Shown: positions 24,689 through 37,278 of the stretch, in pieces
How the letters are laid out: every line of letters begins with the position of its first letter
Position numbering within the stretch: position 1 is the stretch's first letter
Assembly: GCA_016859345.1 (NCBI GenBank)
Contig: CM029118.1
Span: forward strand, 30,100,501-30,164,500
Reading direction: 5' to 3'
Source: Istiophorus platypterus
Taxonomy: Eukaryota > Chordata > Actinopteri > Istiophoriformes > Istiophoridae
DNA: 64,000 nt
Translations under genes and position numbers: made by a program
The notes under the pieces: generated by a model
Seen by the model: only the letters and a program-made list of their open reading frames with translations
Databases searched by the model: none
Told to the model about the DNA's origin: nothing

Positions 24689-24784
24689 GGACCAAGGCCT
24701 CCTCAGAGGCCCGGAGCACTCGTGTTTTTCGGTCAAGTGATGGTGAGCATTTCACCATCACCGCCAGCAGCCAGTGGGTGCAAG
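24689..24784 (+). CDS. cemip: cemip coding exon 7: end of GG-like domain region (residues 284-315)
   Basis: Acceptor gtgatgccag|GG with no clear pyrimidine tract; donor AAG|GTAATA. Enters and leaves in phase 1 (96 bp, symmetric). The product contains A-R-S-T-R-V-F-R-S-S-D-G-E-H-F-T-I and S-S-Q-W-V-Q, equivalent to mammalian AARVFKLFQTEHGEYFNV and SSEWVQ. Skipping this exon would delete 32 residues and keep the frame. The weak acceptor makes it the best candidate in the window for an alternatively included exon. Confidence 0.95.
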
Positions 24785-27316
24785 GTAATACAACTTTCCT
24801 CACATACAAAATATGGCTGATTTATGACATGTAGGTGGGTTTTGGATGATTGTCAGGGCCAGATACACAGATCGGGGGATACCAAGGCTTCACATTGTAT
24901 ATTTATCAAACACAGACACCAGGCAGGACTCAGTTTGAATATCATGTGCCGGTGTTTGAAAAGTGCATCTCTCGTCTCATTACAGACTACATGCGTTTAA
25001 GGCAAAATCATGCAAATAATAGGAGACATGTTAAGCGAGGTTGATTATGCATTCTGCTGAATTTACTCAGATCCCACAGTTTGCAGAATTTATTTTGGGA
25101 GAAAAGTCACCTCTGAAGAATGGGGCTAAACATAGTACAAATAAATTTACAAGAGTAGAAGGTTATAATGGGCATGTATAAAACTAAAACAATTTATTAG
25201 AGATAAAGATTAAGCAGTCAGGCTCATATCAAAGAACACATGGCCTGATTACTGTAACGCAAAATAATAGCAGATAGGCTTTGTTTGTTTGTTTATCAGA
25301 CCTGAAATTGAGCATTACCATCAGTGAATTGTAAATTTTTTACAGGGTGTCAGTAAAAACTTATTTCTTTTGTTAAAACTTTTAAGTGTGCGTTTGATAG
25401 TGTTTATCTCATATTAACATCCATATCAATATCATCTGTACCTTCAGTGATTAACATCACCACATAATCATTTATTTTCTGAGTTTAGTGTTTTCACAAA
25501 AAACACCACAGCTGAACTGTGCCTTCCTGTCACCTGCAGTTTCCAACTTGGGAGTCAGTATCAGCATCAGTCCAGGAGTGGGCTGTTTAATGAACAGCTT
25601 TCTGTGTAAATCAGGAGACGAGTACAAGAAGATTGTGATTGTACTTGATGAAAATTGCATCACAAATTGCAAATCATGATTTTCTAAATAAATATCTATT
25701 ATACAATTTACTGACTCACATTTAAACTATTGTGCTTCTTTATACTTACAGTTTTTTTAGCAACAGGCAATTTAGGAAATATTTTTAGGTTCTGTTTTGT
25801 TTTCACTTACAAAATATGTTGTCCACCTGCTTTTCTTACTTGCATGGTCTTCATCTGTAAATGGAACTGGCTTTTTTTGTCATAATATGTGATAGCAGGT
25901 GGTCATAAGTGGAGAGAGATAGTAAACAGTCTTAAAAACTTTGGAAGTTGTTTAGATAAAATGTTTAACATGTTGACCCACCAGTAAAATCACATCAAAA
26001 GTTGTGCAGTGGCATGTCCTCTAGCACCACATGCCACCTTGAAGAGAGGAGGCAATGTACTGGGTCCATAACAGAGTAACAGAGGGTTGTTTTTCTCTTT
26101 TTCTTTTTTTCATGAATCACCTATTAAATTGCTCTGACCACGTGACTCAGCGGTGAGCTAGTGGTAAACTTAAAATGGTTCAACCTATACTGACCCTGAG
26201 CAGTTGTTTGCTTTCCTAAAAATAGTAAGCATGTCTCAACATGCAACCTCGGCTGACTCAGCTGGTTAAATCGGGATCTAGTGATCTGGTCATTCATAAG
26301 TTTAACAAATAAATGTAATGTACTGATTCATAGAATAGGTGCAGTTGCATCAGTATCAGTGATGACATCAACCATCGTATATGCAAGAAACTAAATGTAA
26401 TGACACTGTCTGTTAGTCCAAAAGTAAAGTTAAAACTGTGTGTATCCTGCATTACCTTACTCATTTCACTACACCCTCTAACCTATTAGTTTTCTCCACC
26501 TCAGTCTTTTCATTGCCACATTCAATAAATCTCTATGATGTCTATTGAACAGAACATAGTGAAACTTAGCCTTAGGCTCAGTGTCTATAATTGTGCATTT
26601 TTGTTGTTTAACACATTGTGTTTATGGCATAGGGAGGGATGTTTGATAAAAATTATCTGAAACTAGCAGCTTCAGGCATCTGTTAGAGGCAATGATTAAA
26701 ACAGCAGGATCTCAATAACCTTACACACACATGTGCAGAAAGAGCCAGACAAATCTCCTTGTTCTATCATCTCACTAGGGTTCTTTAAATTTCATTTGAT
26801 CGGTCATGTGATATCATCGCTGCATCATCTTCTCATCAATAAGTCTGCCTCCTATTCAGTTGCCTAGTATCTTGCTTCTGTTGACCCCTCCATTGCCACA
26901 AATTCAAAGCTTCCATTAGATGCTTCTCATCTCCCATCAGATAGCATCTCTTTTCATGAAACTGCCACTCTTCAGCATTCAGTTATAAACACATGCAAAT
27001 ATACAAACAGTGGAAGAAGCTCGGAGATCTACACTCAAACATTCTCTAGCATCCTGACTGTGTGTCAAGCTGCAGATTGAAATTCAGGCTCATAGTCAAA
27101 TGCCCCCCCGCTGTGGCAGCCAGACAGAGAGCATATTCGGAGGAAAGAGCCCTTCAATTACTTTGCTACAAATGCTCTCTGACAGTCTAAATGGACTGCA
27201 AACCACAGTCTTGACATAGATTAGTCTAATATCTACCACTTTCTTTCTGACCACTGAACTGAGTGGAATTGGTGTGTGTGTGTGTGTGTGTGTGTGTCTG
27301 TGTGTGTGTACCACAG
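24785..27316 (+). other. cemip: cemip intron 7 (2.5 kb)
   Basis: Donor GTAATA; acceptor tgtgtgtaccacag. Apart from the (TG)n run at its 3' end (27272-27309), no transposon or RNA gene was recognised; open frames at 24850-25679 are short and unrecognised. Confidence 0.85.
27272..27309 (+). repeat. cemip: (GT)n microsatellite abutting the exon 8 acceptor
   Basis: About 38 bases of GT with one CT interruption, ending seven bases before the exon. The only other acceptor sequence is accacag, so the repeat occupies the position of the polypyrimidine tract. Confidence 0.97.
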
Positions 27317-27438
27317 AGGCAGAGTGGACAGAATGGTTTGACAGGGATGATGAGAGGGGATCTGGAGACTGGGAAAAACTGTCTGACCTGCGTGAGGCCT
27401 ATCCAGACCGACTGTGTGGCACTCCGCTGGACATCCAG
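27317..27438 (+). CDS. cemip: cemip coding exon 8 (residues 316-356)
   Basis: Acceptor gtaccacag|AG; donor CAG|GTAAAT. Enters phase 1, leaves phase 0. The product A-E-W-T-E-W-F-D-R-D-D and, later, K-L-S-D-L-R-E-A-Y-P-D-R-L-C and P-L-D-I-Q match mammalian VEWTEWFDHD, KISDLWKAHPGKIC and PIDIQ. It links the GG domain to the central region. Skipping exon 8 alone would shift the frame; skipping exons 8 and 9 together (270 nt) would not. Confidence 0.97.
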
Positions 27439-28699
27439 GTAAATCTGTTCTTATTACATCAGTCCTGCAGGAGTCCAATTTAGCAAACGTGCATCTGTCC
27501 CACAACCTCAAAGCTCAGTACTGGAACTGACTCATCACCTGCCATCTAAATCAAATCTAAACCTCTCCCTACCTTAACCCTACTCACACCCAAGAAAGAC
27601 ATAGGTGCAGGCACAGTCACTTACTTTAAAAATCAACAAGATTGTATTCAAACTTGGCTTGCATGGCTGCTGGTATGAGGTTATCTGCTATTTTCTGTTA
27701 TGTATCGCCTGTTCCATTCAGATGTGGAGAGCTCTCACTCAGTCAGCTCCTACTTGTTGATGTAATGTGATGTAAAGATAATGGATTTTGCGGTAATCCT
27801 CTGCCAAAATATTCAAAGGGTCTCCCTGTTGCTATCAATCAGCTGCATTCTCAGTTCTGAAATGATGATGAACTGAAGGGGGAAAGGTCGTATCCTAGGC
27901 ATTGACAATTAAAAAAAAAAAGTCACCAAGCTACAGAAATAAGAGCTGCTGATGATGGCAACTGGGTCATTATCATATTATTCTGGTGCAACATGAAAAG
28001 CAATGTGATAAGTTATCAGCAGACACTCTGAAAATTTAATATTGTGCCAAGGAAATATTTAGAAACCTCCCAACTGAAATTGCAAAGGTGGATTATTTAA
28101 AAAAAAGTTCTCTTTCATCTTTAGATGAAACAATGGTAAATCTAATAACACGCCTATGGCATTCAGATATCTTCAAAACGAACATCAGCCGTCTGTAGAC
28201 CCAACTCCCAGCACTGTTCACAAGACCACACTTAAAGAAAAACTCCTGGATATGGGGAAAATACACCTGTTCATGGTGTTAGCCAGAATCAGATTAAAAG
28301 ATTGATTAATTGAACTCTGTGCATCCAGATTATTATTTATCCATTATTTTTTTATTCCATGCTGTCCTGTCAGGGATTTATGAGGGTATACACTTCATGA
28401 TTTGGAATAAAAACAGGTTGAGGAATGGTTGTGAATTCCTTTGCCATTTTTCTAGCATGCATTTTTGTTCTGGAATTCGATACAGTAACTCATAAATTAT
28501 ACTCTCAAGCACGGACGGGACAGAATCATGAGTCAGAGAATGTAGAGAAGCAGAGCAAAAGTGTAAAAAACAAACCTAAAAGTCTTCCTTCCTTCATATA
28601 AGACACTACTTGTCTGCTTATTATATAATAATCAAAAAAGAGAGACTTAAATAATTTTACCTCATAGATGCAGAAATATCTTAGCTCTAGTGTTTGGTT

Positions 28700-29700
28700 T
28701 CATACCACTGAAAACTTGTCTTCTTTCTATTGATCCAATACCCCCTCCTGATTGCAGACCATTTTAAGTTCGTCTCAAAAATCTTTGAAAAGGGTGTTGC
28801 GAGAGAAGTACTGGAAATACTAGAAGCAAATAATTCTTCACCCATTTTAATATGGTTTTTGCCAGCTGCATAGCACTGAAACTGCTCTACTGAAAGCCAC
28901 AAATGATATTCGTACAAATGATATTCATACATTTTAGTTTTGTTAGACTTGTCTGCCATCTTTGATACCATCAAACATACCATGTTGCTAGATAGACTAG
29001 TACAGGGTTGGCATGGTTGGAAATTCCTTCATAAGGTTTTACTCATATCATATAGAGTTTTACAGGAAGAACATTGATGATTTTGTCTTATCAGCATATG
29101 TCATGTGGATGTCTACAAGCTTCTATTCTTGATCCCATCATGTTCAGCTTTCATATGCTTTTTAACAGCTCAATTTTCAACAAAATAGAAATATTGATCA
29201 TTGGCTCGGGCAAAGTTTCAAAGATTATTACTCGATACTGCAGACAATTAGCAGGGATTATAGAAACCAACTGCTAGAAATCTTGGTGTGTTTGATCAAA
29301 TCCTGACTTTGACCATCACATTAAGAATACGAAAAAGACGTATTTGCAGAATTACTTCCGTATTTCCTTGGAATATTATAGAGCAAATCATTCCTGCCTT
29401 TATCACTTCCCATCTGGATTGCTGTAATTTCTTATTTTCTTGTTTAAGCAATTCTGCAGTTTTACAGCTTGATTTGGTACTGAACGCAGCAGCCAGCTTT
29501 TTTACGGACGCTAAAAGAAGAGAGCACATTACTCTCATTCTTGCCGGATTATACTGGCTTCCTGTATGTTTCAAAATTCAGTTTAAGATCCTCCTCATCA
29601 CATTCAGAGCCTTCCATGGCATGGAACCCTCTTGTATTTCTGAAATTCTAACAGTAAAATCTACACCAAGATTACTCTGATTGTCTGACTAGTTGCTCCT
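28700..29700 (+). mobile_element. L2-like LINE reverse-transcriptase remnant
   Basis: Plus-strand translation, across several frames, gives the order of motifs of fish L2/Rex1-type reverse transcriptases. First comes a K-I-F-E-K-G-V stretch near 28780, then L-D-L-S-A-I-F-D-T-I near 28950. Next is a degenerate 'S-C-G-C-L-Q-A-S-I-L-D-P-I' near 29105, corresponding to S-x-G-V-P-Q-G-S-V-L-G-P. A 130-codon open stretch (29288-29680) then carries T-S-H-L-D-C-C-N, L-V-L-N-A-A-A and L-Y-W-L-P-V, corresponding to T-S-R-L-D-Y-C-N, L-V-Q-N-A-A-A and L-H-W-L-P-V. Frameshifts and a missing Y-x-D-D active site show it is dead. Confidence 0.85.
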
Positions 29701-32700
29701 AAATGTTCCACAGTCCAGGCTAAAAAAAGGAGAAACATGCTGTTTTAGCTCCAACATTATAGAATGGCCCTTAGTCAGCTAAGACTGTGCCACTTTAAAA
29801 AAACTTGATGTTTCATTCCTTGATGTGAATAAAAACATCTAGTAATATTACAAGTACAAGTACGTAAGAGTTGGATAAAAAGTAGCATACCTTATGAAGC
29901 TTGTCGACTCCCCCTTGTGTCTGCTGTAGTCCAGAACAGAACCAGAGAGGTCTTCTTTCCTCCCTGGTGCTCACAGTCATCTCCATGCAGGGTGCTCATC
30001 AGAAGGATGTTCTGTATTCTGTTAGGGCAGTGTGACACAAGTATAAGTGCCTTCAAAGAGGCAAACTTAGAATGGGCCCTGTCCTTTGTTGTCAGTAGTG
30101 CAACAGGAAGTTTGGGGTTTGTCCTGTATGACTGTGAACCATCACAGTCAGAAAACATATGAAATGTCTGCAGTGACCAGATTAACATGACAATAACCAG
30201 ATGCAACCAGATTCTGCATACCATAAACTAGAGATGGATTCATTTCTGAATCTGTGTACACCAGATAGAATCAAAGGACCCAGGTATGCTTGGCCCTCTG
30301 GTCTACCTCCTTCTGGTCCTCTTTGAACACCCATCTTCCTTCAAAGTTTGTCATATTTAGGACAACCAGTAAAATGTCATTGAAATGGTAATTGAAAAAG
30401 TCCAGTCAAAGTTTTTAATGTGAATGCACTATTAAAAAAAAACAATGAAATTCTCCATTTGCCTTCTACTCTGAATGTTGTTTATCCAAGAAACAGAAGG
30501 TCTAAAAAATGAAAAAATATAAATAAAAAATACAGTCGTATTAGTTTACAAATATACTTTGTTGGAGGGGAGTATCATGAGCATCAGCCCCCAGCACAGT
30601 GCGCCTTCTGCAAACTCCTCTCGAAATCAGGTGTATATTGCAGTTCAGCCATTATTTCTGAAATTAATTACACAAAATGAATTACTCTTCTCTTGTGCCC
30701 TAGGCAGCCCCCTAGCTCGCAAATGCCTAAAAATGTTTATATAACCCTTCACCAAACTGATAATATTCTGATTTTTTAATTTTCAGGAATCAGATTTTTT
30801 TCAAATGTATTTATTGCATTCCAATAAATGTTATACGTTATACACTTTAATAATAAACTGATCAAATGTGTCACAAAATGTGATAACAACGGGGAATCTC
30901 TATTGTACTACGTTCTCTTTTCTCCCTCCTGTTAGGTATAGAGAAGTAATATAGACTCAAGGAATAATTTTCCTAGCTCAGTACGAACACTAGTCCAAAG
31001 CCCTTGGCCCATCAGATATGTTCTGCATCCTCAAAACATGATGGAGGAGAATGTTGTTTTTAAGAGCAGCAGGAGCACATTTTGACTGACAGTAGCAAGT
31101 CACCCAGCATCTCAATTCCTGTTCAGGTCCTGTAGTGACCATGAGAATAGCTCCTACATGAGGTACAAGGGACAAGGTACAATCTGTATAGTAGCCAACA
31201 TAAATGAGACAGCTTGGGTGTTTGACTTATTTAGAAGTCATATGTTTGCCCTTTTATCAGAGCCAGGCTACTTTTTCTTATTCATTTCAGTCTTTGTGAT
31301 AAATGAGGCTAAACACATACCAGTCCTATCCTTTTACTTTTTAAATCCAGTTTATCAACAAAGTACCAGGGGGCAGGGATTAACAACAGTCTTTTAATAA
31401 ATAATAACACAAAATAATGACTGCACTTGTTTATCATATTTCTTAACAGTAGATGTTTCTTGATGTGGAAAAGCCACTAGCCTAATAGAGCTGTTTGTTG
31501 AGTTTTTTGTGTACTTTACTATTTTCTATCAGTATGGTTTATCTTTACTACTATTTTACTAGTGCTCTACTATTTTAAATGAAAAGTAGCTTGTAGCTTT
31601 TAACAGTTTAAATGTATATCCTGTATATCCAAAAGCTGATATATCCCATTCTTTTGTGTGATAGGGCTCCATTGCTCAAAAAATGTATAAACTTAAACTT
31701 AAAAACACATTACTTAGGCGACAAAGAAGATTATATCCTTTTTTAAAAAGTACTTTGGCTTTAGAAATAATAACAATGCTTGTTAGTTTTCACTTTAGCT
31801 GTGTGTGCTCCTGCGAAGGGCATGTATGCATAAGATGTGCATGGTTTGTCAGGCCGCTTGGGGTGGGGGTGGGGGGATATTATTGAAAATCCCTTATCCT
31901 TTCAAAATTGAAATTACGTACTTGCAACCTGAAGATTTACGTTTTTAGCAGGAACTAATGGTCTTGGGGATGAATGCTACAGGGCAGAGAAGTCAGAAAG
32001 GCCTGAGAGATGGACTTCCACATAATAATGTGGTGCGGGTCTGAACATGGAATATGTGAATTACATATTACAATATAGACTACCACTAACCTCATCCTTT
32101 CATTCATATATAAAGTTGGGTATACTAAGGCAAGGATGGCTTTGCTGTAGCTAAAACACCACAGGTTTCCCTAAAGTATAATAATCATATTCTCTGTAGA
32201 GACCTCTGTGGCTACAGCTTGCCCCTAAAGTTGTAATCCTGTTGATTTGGTGTAACCTTTTGTTACCTTGGTAACAGCAAATGCTGTTCTCTGCTACAGC
32301 AGACACAGGTTGTGCAGCCACTGTGTCAGAAATACAGAAGAAAAAGATGTGTGTATCTTTCTTCAGTACAGCCAAACAAACTCATACTGGTTTAATGTAG
32401 TCCGTAAAAAAATCTCAATCGCCTAATTAAATCCCATTCTGCAGACACAGGTAGTTTTCCACACAATAGCAAGACATAGTAAAGGAAGCTCCTTGCTGAG
32501 GAGCGTTTCATCTAACAGGCCACGGTGACCGATCCTCTTGTTCCATAAGTCCCTGCAATATTTCAAACTCATCTGCTATAATAATAACCAAAATTATTCT
32601 GTGTTTTGACAGTTGGATGCTTTTGATGTGAAGCCATAGTTTGATACAGCTTTGAGAGTCGAAAGTAAACAGTCAGGGAATTATCAGTAAGTTAAAATTA

Positions 32701-32872
32701 CATTGGATCACATGCTGCATCATTTCCTTGAATCCTTTGTGCCTATGAAGGCAATCTGACAGCATCACGGAAATGGCAGGTTCTGCTACTATATGATAAT
32801 AAGAATAAAAACATTTAATGGCTTTGCATAGAAAATGACAATCATAAACAGTTTCAACAATAGGATATGATT

Positions 32873-33184
32873 TCATGGTGCCTTAAGAATTATAAATTTA
32901 ATCCCATATCTACATGTAGCGACAATCCTATTGACACTGTTCCAAAGAAAAGCCACCACATGGACATCAGCTCCAGATGCTCCTGTGTCTAGTTTTATTG
33001 GACCAACAACTGTCCATCCATTCAAGTGATCATCAGCACGAAGCCAGTCTTTCATTGCTGTGCTGCTGGGACATGACACAGCCGGTGAATGTGATTCAGC
33101 CTGGCACCATAAAGCAGCAGCTGTTAGCCTTCCATGAAGATAAGCAGTAGTGCCAGGTCTGCCCACAAGGCCTCCAACACTCAT
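32873..33184 (-). other. unrecognised open reading frame in intron 8 (103 codons)
   Basis: A minus-strand open frame starting at 33184 whose composition (A-M-K-D-W-L-R-A-D-D-H-L-N-G-W, then G-P-I-K-L-D-T-G-A-S-G-A-D-V-H-V) looks more like real protein than the usual intronic noise, and the local GC is higher than the surroundings. I do not recognise it. It could be a fragment of a transposon gene, a processed pseudogene piece or chance. There is no evidence for splice sites or a promoter. Confidence 0.2.
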
Positions 33185-34503
33185 ACCATTACCATCAAAA
33201 AATAGCTACTTTTTTTATGGCTGCTGTGCAATTTGCTATCTCAGTTTCATCTTCTTTTCAACTTCCCTTACAATCTTTCCTTCAACTGTCTTGTTCTCTC
33301 AACTGGCTGTTCTTTTTTGCCATTTGATAAAATAAATCATTCCATATGGATATTTTGCATAAACTGATGATTCCAGAATTTTAGTAATCTCAGTATTCTA
33401 GTTTTTTATTATCTGCATTTTATGGTGTAGTAAGTGGCTGCAATTTCAGTCTATTTTCATAAACATTTAGGAGGCCATGTCCTCCCTAGCTTTCCAGCTC
33501 TGTGTGTGTCATCATTTTCCAGGGAGTCTGGGCTTGGTCAAAGTATTCCTCAGTTTGCAGTTTTCACTGTCTAAATTGCCCCTGTGGGATCTCTATTTTT
33601 AGCAGGCAAGTGTCTTTTGTTGGCTCATTCCATTATGTTACGTAATGTGGTTCTGACTTATTTGGGATTATCCTAGGGAATTTTGAACAGGATCAGTGCC
33701 TGAAGCTGAATGTCTGCACTTTCTTGTTGTTGTTTGGGTTTGTATAGTAATGTTAACACTGTAGGTTACTGTAGTTCAAGATGTCACAGTTTTATAGTCT
33801 TTGTAAGAATGTTTGAAGGTCAGAAATAGTTACTTTGAGATATTAACTTCATTGAATAAATGAAACCTTAGAAAAAAAGGAGAATTGTCCATCTCTGCTG
33901 GGGTCTTTACTACGTTTATTCCACCAGCTATGTTCTGAAGAGAAATCTGTTGTATCCTACAAAAGCACTTTCAGTGCAAACAGTGCTAAAACTTTCACCA
34001 TTCCCCTGTAAAATTCTCATTTAAAATGCACTTTTGATGGTTAGCGCTTACTAGCTAATACTGTATGACATATTGAATTTCAATGAGAAATGGTAGTTAG
34101 TAGTAGTATTAATGCCAAACTATTTCTACTAGTGCTCACCACCAGTGTTAGCCACAGAACAAATTTAGCTGGGGAAACCCACACTGTTCTCAAGTTTAGG
34201 ACAACTACTCGATGCAAGCCTTAACCCTCAGTACTGGTGGACTTGATGAATTTCCTTTTCTTTGCCAACAAAGTAAGCCAGACATTAGATAGATACCAGA
34301 GGTCTCGTGAAATAACAAATCAGTTTAAATGTCTGAGAACAAGGGTTCTCCTAGAAAGTGGCAGGACATCCTTCTCACTTTTGCTCTGCAGCTTTAGACA
34401 AGCTTATTTCCAAGCATTTTGTAATGTTCCTTTGATTTTGACAATAAAGTTTTGATTTAGGGATTCTATAGTCATTTTTGTCATTATTTATTCCCTTGTC
34501 CAG

Positions 34504-34651
34504 GCTGAAACCCATGATGGCATCCCATCAAACCAGACCGGAGATGTGATCCACAAGAATGACAAGGAATATGGTTTTGTCTGCCTCAACAAGGACCAGG
34601 CTCATGGCCTCTGTCGCAACTACAGGGTCCGCTTCCTCTGTGGTAAACTGG
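34504..34651 (+). CDS. cemip: cemip coding exon 9 (residues 357-405)
   Basis: Acceptor cccttgtccag|GC; donor TGG|GTACGT. Enters phase 0, leaves phase 1. The product ends C-R-N-Y-R-V-R-F-L-C-G-K-L, matching mammalian CRSYRVRFLCGKP. The sequon N-Q-T at residue 366 is near the mammalian N-L-S site. An upstream GT within the last codons (TGT G|GTAAAC at 34643) is a possible cryptic donor, but only the donor at 34652 gives the correct join G-K-L-V-R-P to exon 10. Confidence 0.96.
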
Positions 34652-35040
34652 GTACGTTTATCACCTACTGTCAGTGACTGTGCTGTTGGCAAGTATGTAT
34701 GAGTGTGAGTCCCTGCATGCTTTTTTCCCACTTCTATCCTTTTTCCGAAAGTATAGACCCTGATGCTCTTGGTACACTATGTTACTATTCAACAGTGACT
34801 AATAGTTGTCACAAGTACATCATTGATAGAGAGCTTATGCTGATTGGTGTTTGTATTCTGTATATAAACAAAGACTCTGTGGCTGTGCTCTAGAGAGTGT
34901 GTTGTGTGTGGGCAGGCTGCTATGGTTGGAATGCATGAAGCCCACATCATGGTAAAGGAAAGCACTACCACACAGCCAGCTCAGAGTTCACAGCCTCTGC
35001 TCCATCCATACTGAGATACCACAGACCTATGTCTCGGCTC

Positions 35041-35054
35041 GTGTATGTGTATGT

Positions 35055-35118
<64 letters not shown>

Positions 35119-35152
35119 GCGTGTGTCTGTGTGCATGTATGTGTGTGTGTTG
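35041..35152. repeat. (TG)n microsatellite, about 110 bp, imperfect
   Basis: Long GT/TG tract with A and C interruptions at both ends, about 390 bp downstream of exon 9. Confidence 0.95.
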
Positions 35153-35499
35153 TAGAGGGTGCTAGGTAATGTCGGTGTGATCCTTTGTAAAGAATGATGT
35201 TTACAATGCATTATTACCACTCTACAATTACCCCACACACACATACAAGGTGTTGTACATCTGTACTCATCCACTCATACTAGGAAAATCTTTGTTTGCT
35301 TGTATTCTGAACTGAGACGAGATGTAATTTTGGGCCAAGATATATTCTAGTTAACGATCCTTATACAATTGTATGACATTAAGTTGTAGCAACAAGTTTA
35401 TTCAGTTAGTTACATCCAGCCTAAAACTAATGACCTCTGCCAAAGAGATTACGTTTTACCCATGTCCATTTGTTGGTTTGTTTGTTTGTTTGTTGGTTT

Positions 35500-35660
35500 G
35501 TATATTTGTCAGCAGGATTATGCAAAACCTGGACAAATTTGTACCAAACTAGGTTAAGTTGGAGACATGGGTCAGTGAAGAATCGATTAAATTTGTGGCA
35601 GAAACAATTAGAGCAGGGGATCCAGGAATTTTTAAACACTTTGTTAAACATTGTGAGATA
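35500..35660 (+). repeat. teleost interspersed repeat fragment
   Basis: Contains 'caggattatgcaaaacctgga', 'catgggtcagtgaagaat', 'ggggatccaggaattttta' and 'cattgtgagatagg', in the order of an abundant fish repeat ('ggattacacaaaaactactgg...gcggatccaggaatttt...cattgcgagatagg'). It is preceded by a TTTG run (35468-35500). The overlapping open frames are artefacts. Confidence 0.65.
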
Positions 35661-36049
35661 GGCAGATATATGTGCCAATCTAGTTTTGTCTGTGTGGCTA
35701 ACACTGAAGAGAAATGTTTAATAGAAGTATGTTGTTGGATGTGTTAGTTAGGTCATTAGAGAGAGAGAACACAATCACAAAGAGATCAAAGATGTTGCCA
35801 CAGATGACTGCCTTGGTCTATTGTTGATTTGTTTTGTATTTATCTGTTTTTATTTATAATATATTCTATTTATTTGCCTTTATTTAAACTACATAAATCA
35901 CTGAAGTCTGGCGCTCATTTACAATCATGTCAACTAACAGTTTGAATAGATACAAATAATAAAAAGGATAAAAGTTAAAGAAAACAATCAATGAAAGATA
36001 CGGATGCAAAACACAAATCATTTGGAACAGGTAAAAGCAGAGGCTGAGT

Positions 36050-36650
36050 GGTTCATGATCATGTATTTAGATTGACCAAGGATTACCAGGGAATTCTTAT
36101 GGTACTGTAAAGAGTTCAGGGGATGAGGGCATAAAAAATAAACACAGATCTTCCAAGTTCAGAGCGGACTTCAGGGAACTGCAGTGAATGTTTGATATGG
36201 TCGGGAGCACCAGTCTAGCATAGAAGTGATATAAAATCGCAGCTTTCCAATCAGGACCTTGTAAATGAAAAAATACATATGCCTATTGTGTCTTGCAGAC
36301 ACAGAAGACCACTCAACTTTTTCACACAGGATGCAATTATCATTACTATAAACATTGCCAGTAATAAACCTTGGAGACGAATGTTAAACACCATCCAAGG
36401 GTTTAAGAATGGGGGCAGAGGCATGCCTCTAAATCACATCACCATAATCCAAAACAGATGGAAAACAACAATCTTTTTCCACAAAACACAGGAAAATAGT
36501 TCTATTTCAACAAATTACAACAGAAATTATAACAAAAAAACATTTTTTTAAGTTCTTCAAAAGATTTATGTATCATATATGAAGATGAATGTATCATCTA
36601 TTCAAATACCAAGGTATTTCTATTCCGTAACTGTCAACATTGGCTCATCT
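36050..36650 (-). mobile_element. minus-strand LINE remnant (reverse-transcriptase C-terminal part)
   Basis: The plus text 'tttccaatcaggaccttgtaaat' and 'catcaccataatccaaaacaga', followed by 'ataccaaggtatttctattccgtaac', is familiar from a fish LINE whose minus strand encodes the C-terminal end of a reverse transcriptase. All frames carry several stops. Family assignment is from memory and the exact limits are uncertain. Confidence 0.45.
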
Positions 36651-37221
36651 TAAAGTGGAAACATGAAAGCCTTTGCTGCCATTGCCTCTAGCCATAGAAA
36701 ACAACATAAACTTAATTTTATGTGCACTCACTTTGAATTCAAGATCATTCAGTGCAGCTTAGAGAACATTAAAGGAATATTGCAGGCCTTCCACAGCTAG
36801 CAATGTAGAGTCTACAATACAATGCAGAGTAAAAGATTAAATGATATTATTAATATAAAAGATTAAAAGACCTAAACCTTAGTTAGAATACACTTAGTTA
36901 TTGCTTAACTGTTCATTTAGTGTTTTGCAGTATTTTTGTGGTATTTTGCTGTACCTTTTCTTAGCTATGTATATTTCTGACTGTTATGCACCACACCAGT
37001 GAGGCAAATTCCTTACATGTGAAAATTTACTTGGCAATAAAATTGTTTCTGAGTCTGATGGAGGTGGTGGGATGAAATTATGATAGGAGCTGCTGCTGAA
37101 CTGATTATGCATTATCATTCTTTAAATCAGGTCATCCTTCCTTGTGTTTGTTCTCCTTAAGGAGGGGAAGGTGGGTTGACTGGTACTAAGTTGCACCCTG
37201 TTGTTAGAAGTCATCACTCTC

Positions 37222-37278
37222 ATGTGTTTGTGTATTTTGTGTGTGTGTGTGTGTGTCTTTGTGTCTGTGTGTGCGCGT
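37222..37278. repeat. (GT)n microsatellite, imperfect
   Basis: A core of about 19 bases of pure GT flanked by imperfect GT and GCGC sequence. Confidence 0.9.

Larger units (their letters stand above)
27439..34503 (+). other. cemip: cemip intron 8 (7.1 kb)
   Basis: Donor GTAAAT; acceptor ttcccttgtccag. The recognised content is an L2-like LINE remnant (28700-29700). Two unrecognised minus-strand open frames (29892-30224, 110 codons; 32873-33184, 103 codons) are not supported as genes. The rest is AT-rich with no recognised feature. Confidence 0.85.

Noticed and set aside
31855..31878. G-rich run as a G-quadruplex
   Set aside because: Only three separated G tracts are present, so a stable intramolecular four-tract quadruplex is not supported.
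34640..34651. Alternative exon 9 donor at TGTG|GTAAAC
   Set aside because: It would lose the K-L residues and break the frame into exon 10; the donor GGTACGT at 34652 restores G-K-L-V-R-P.
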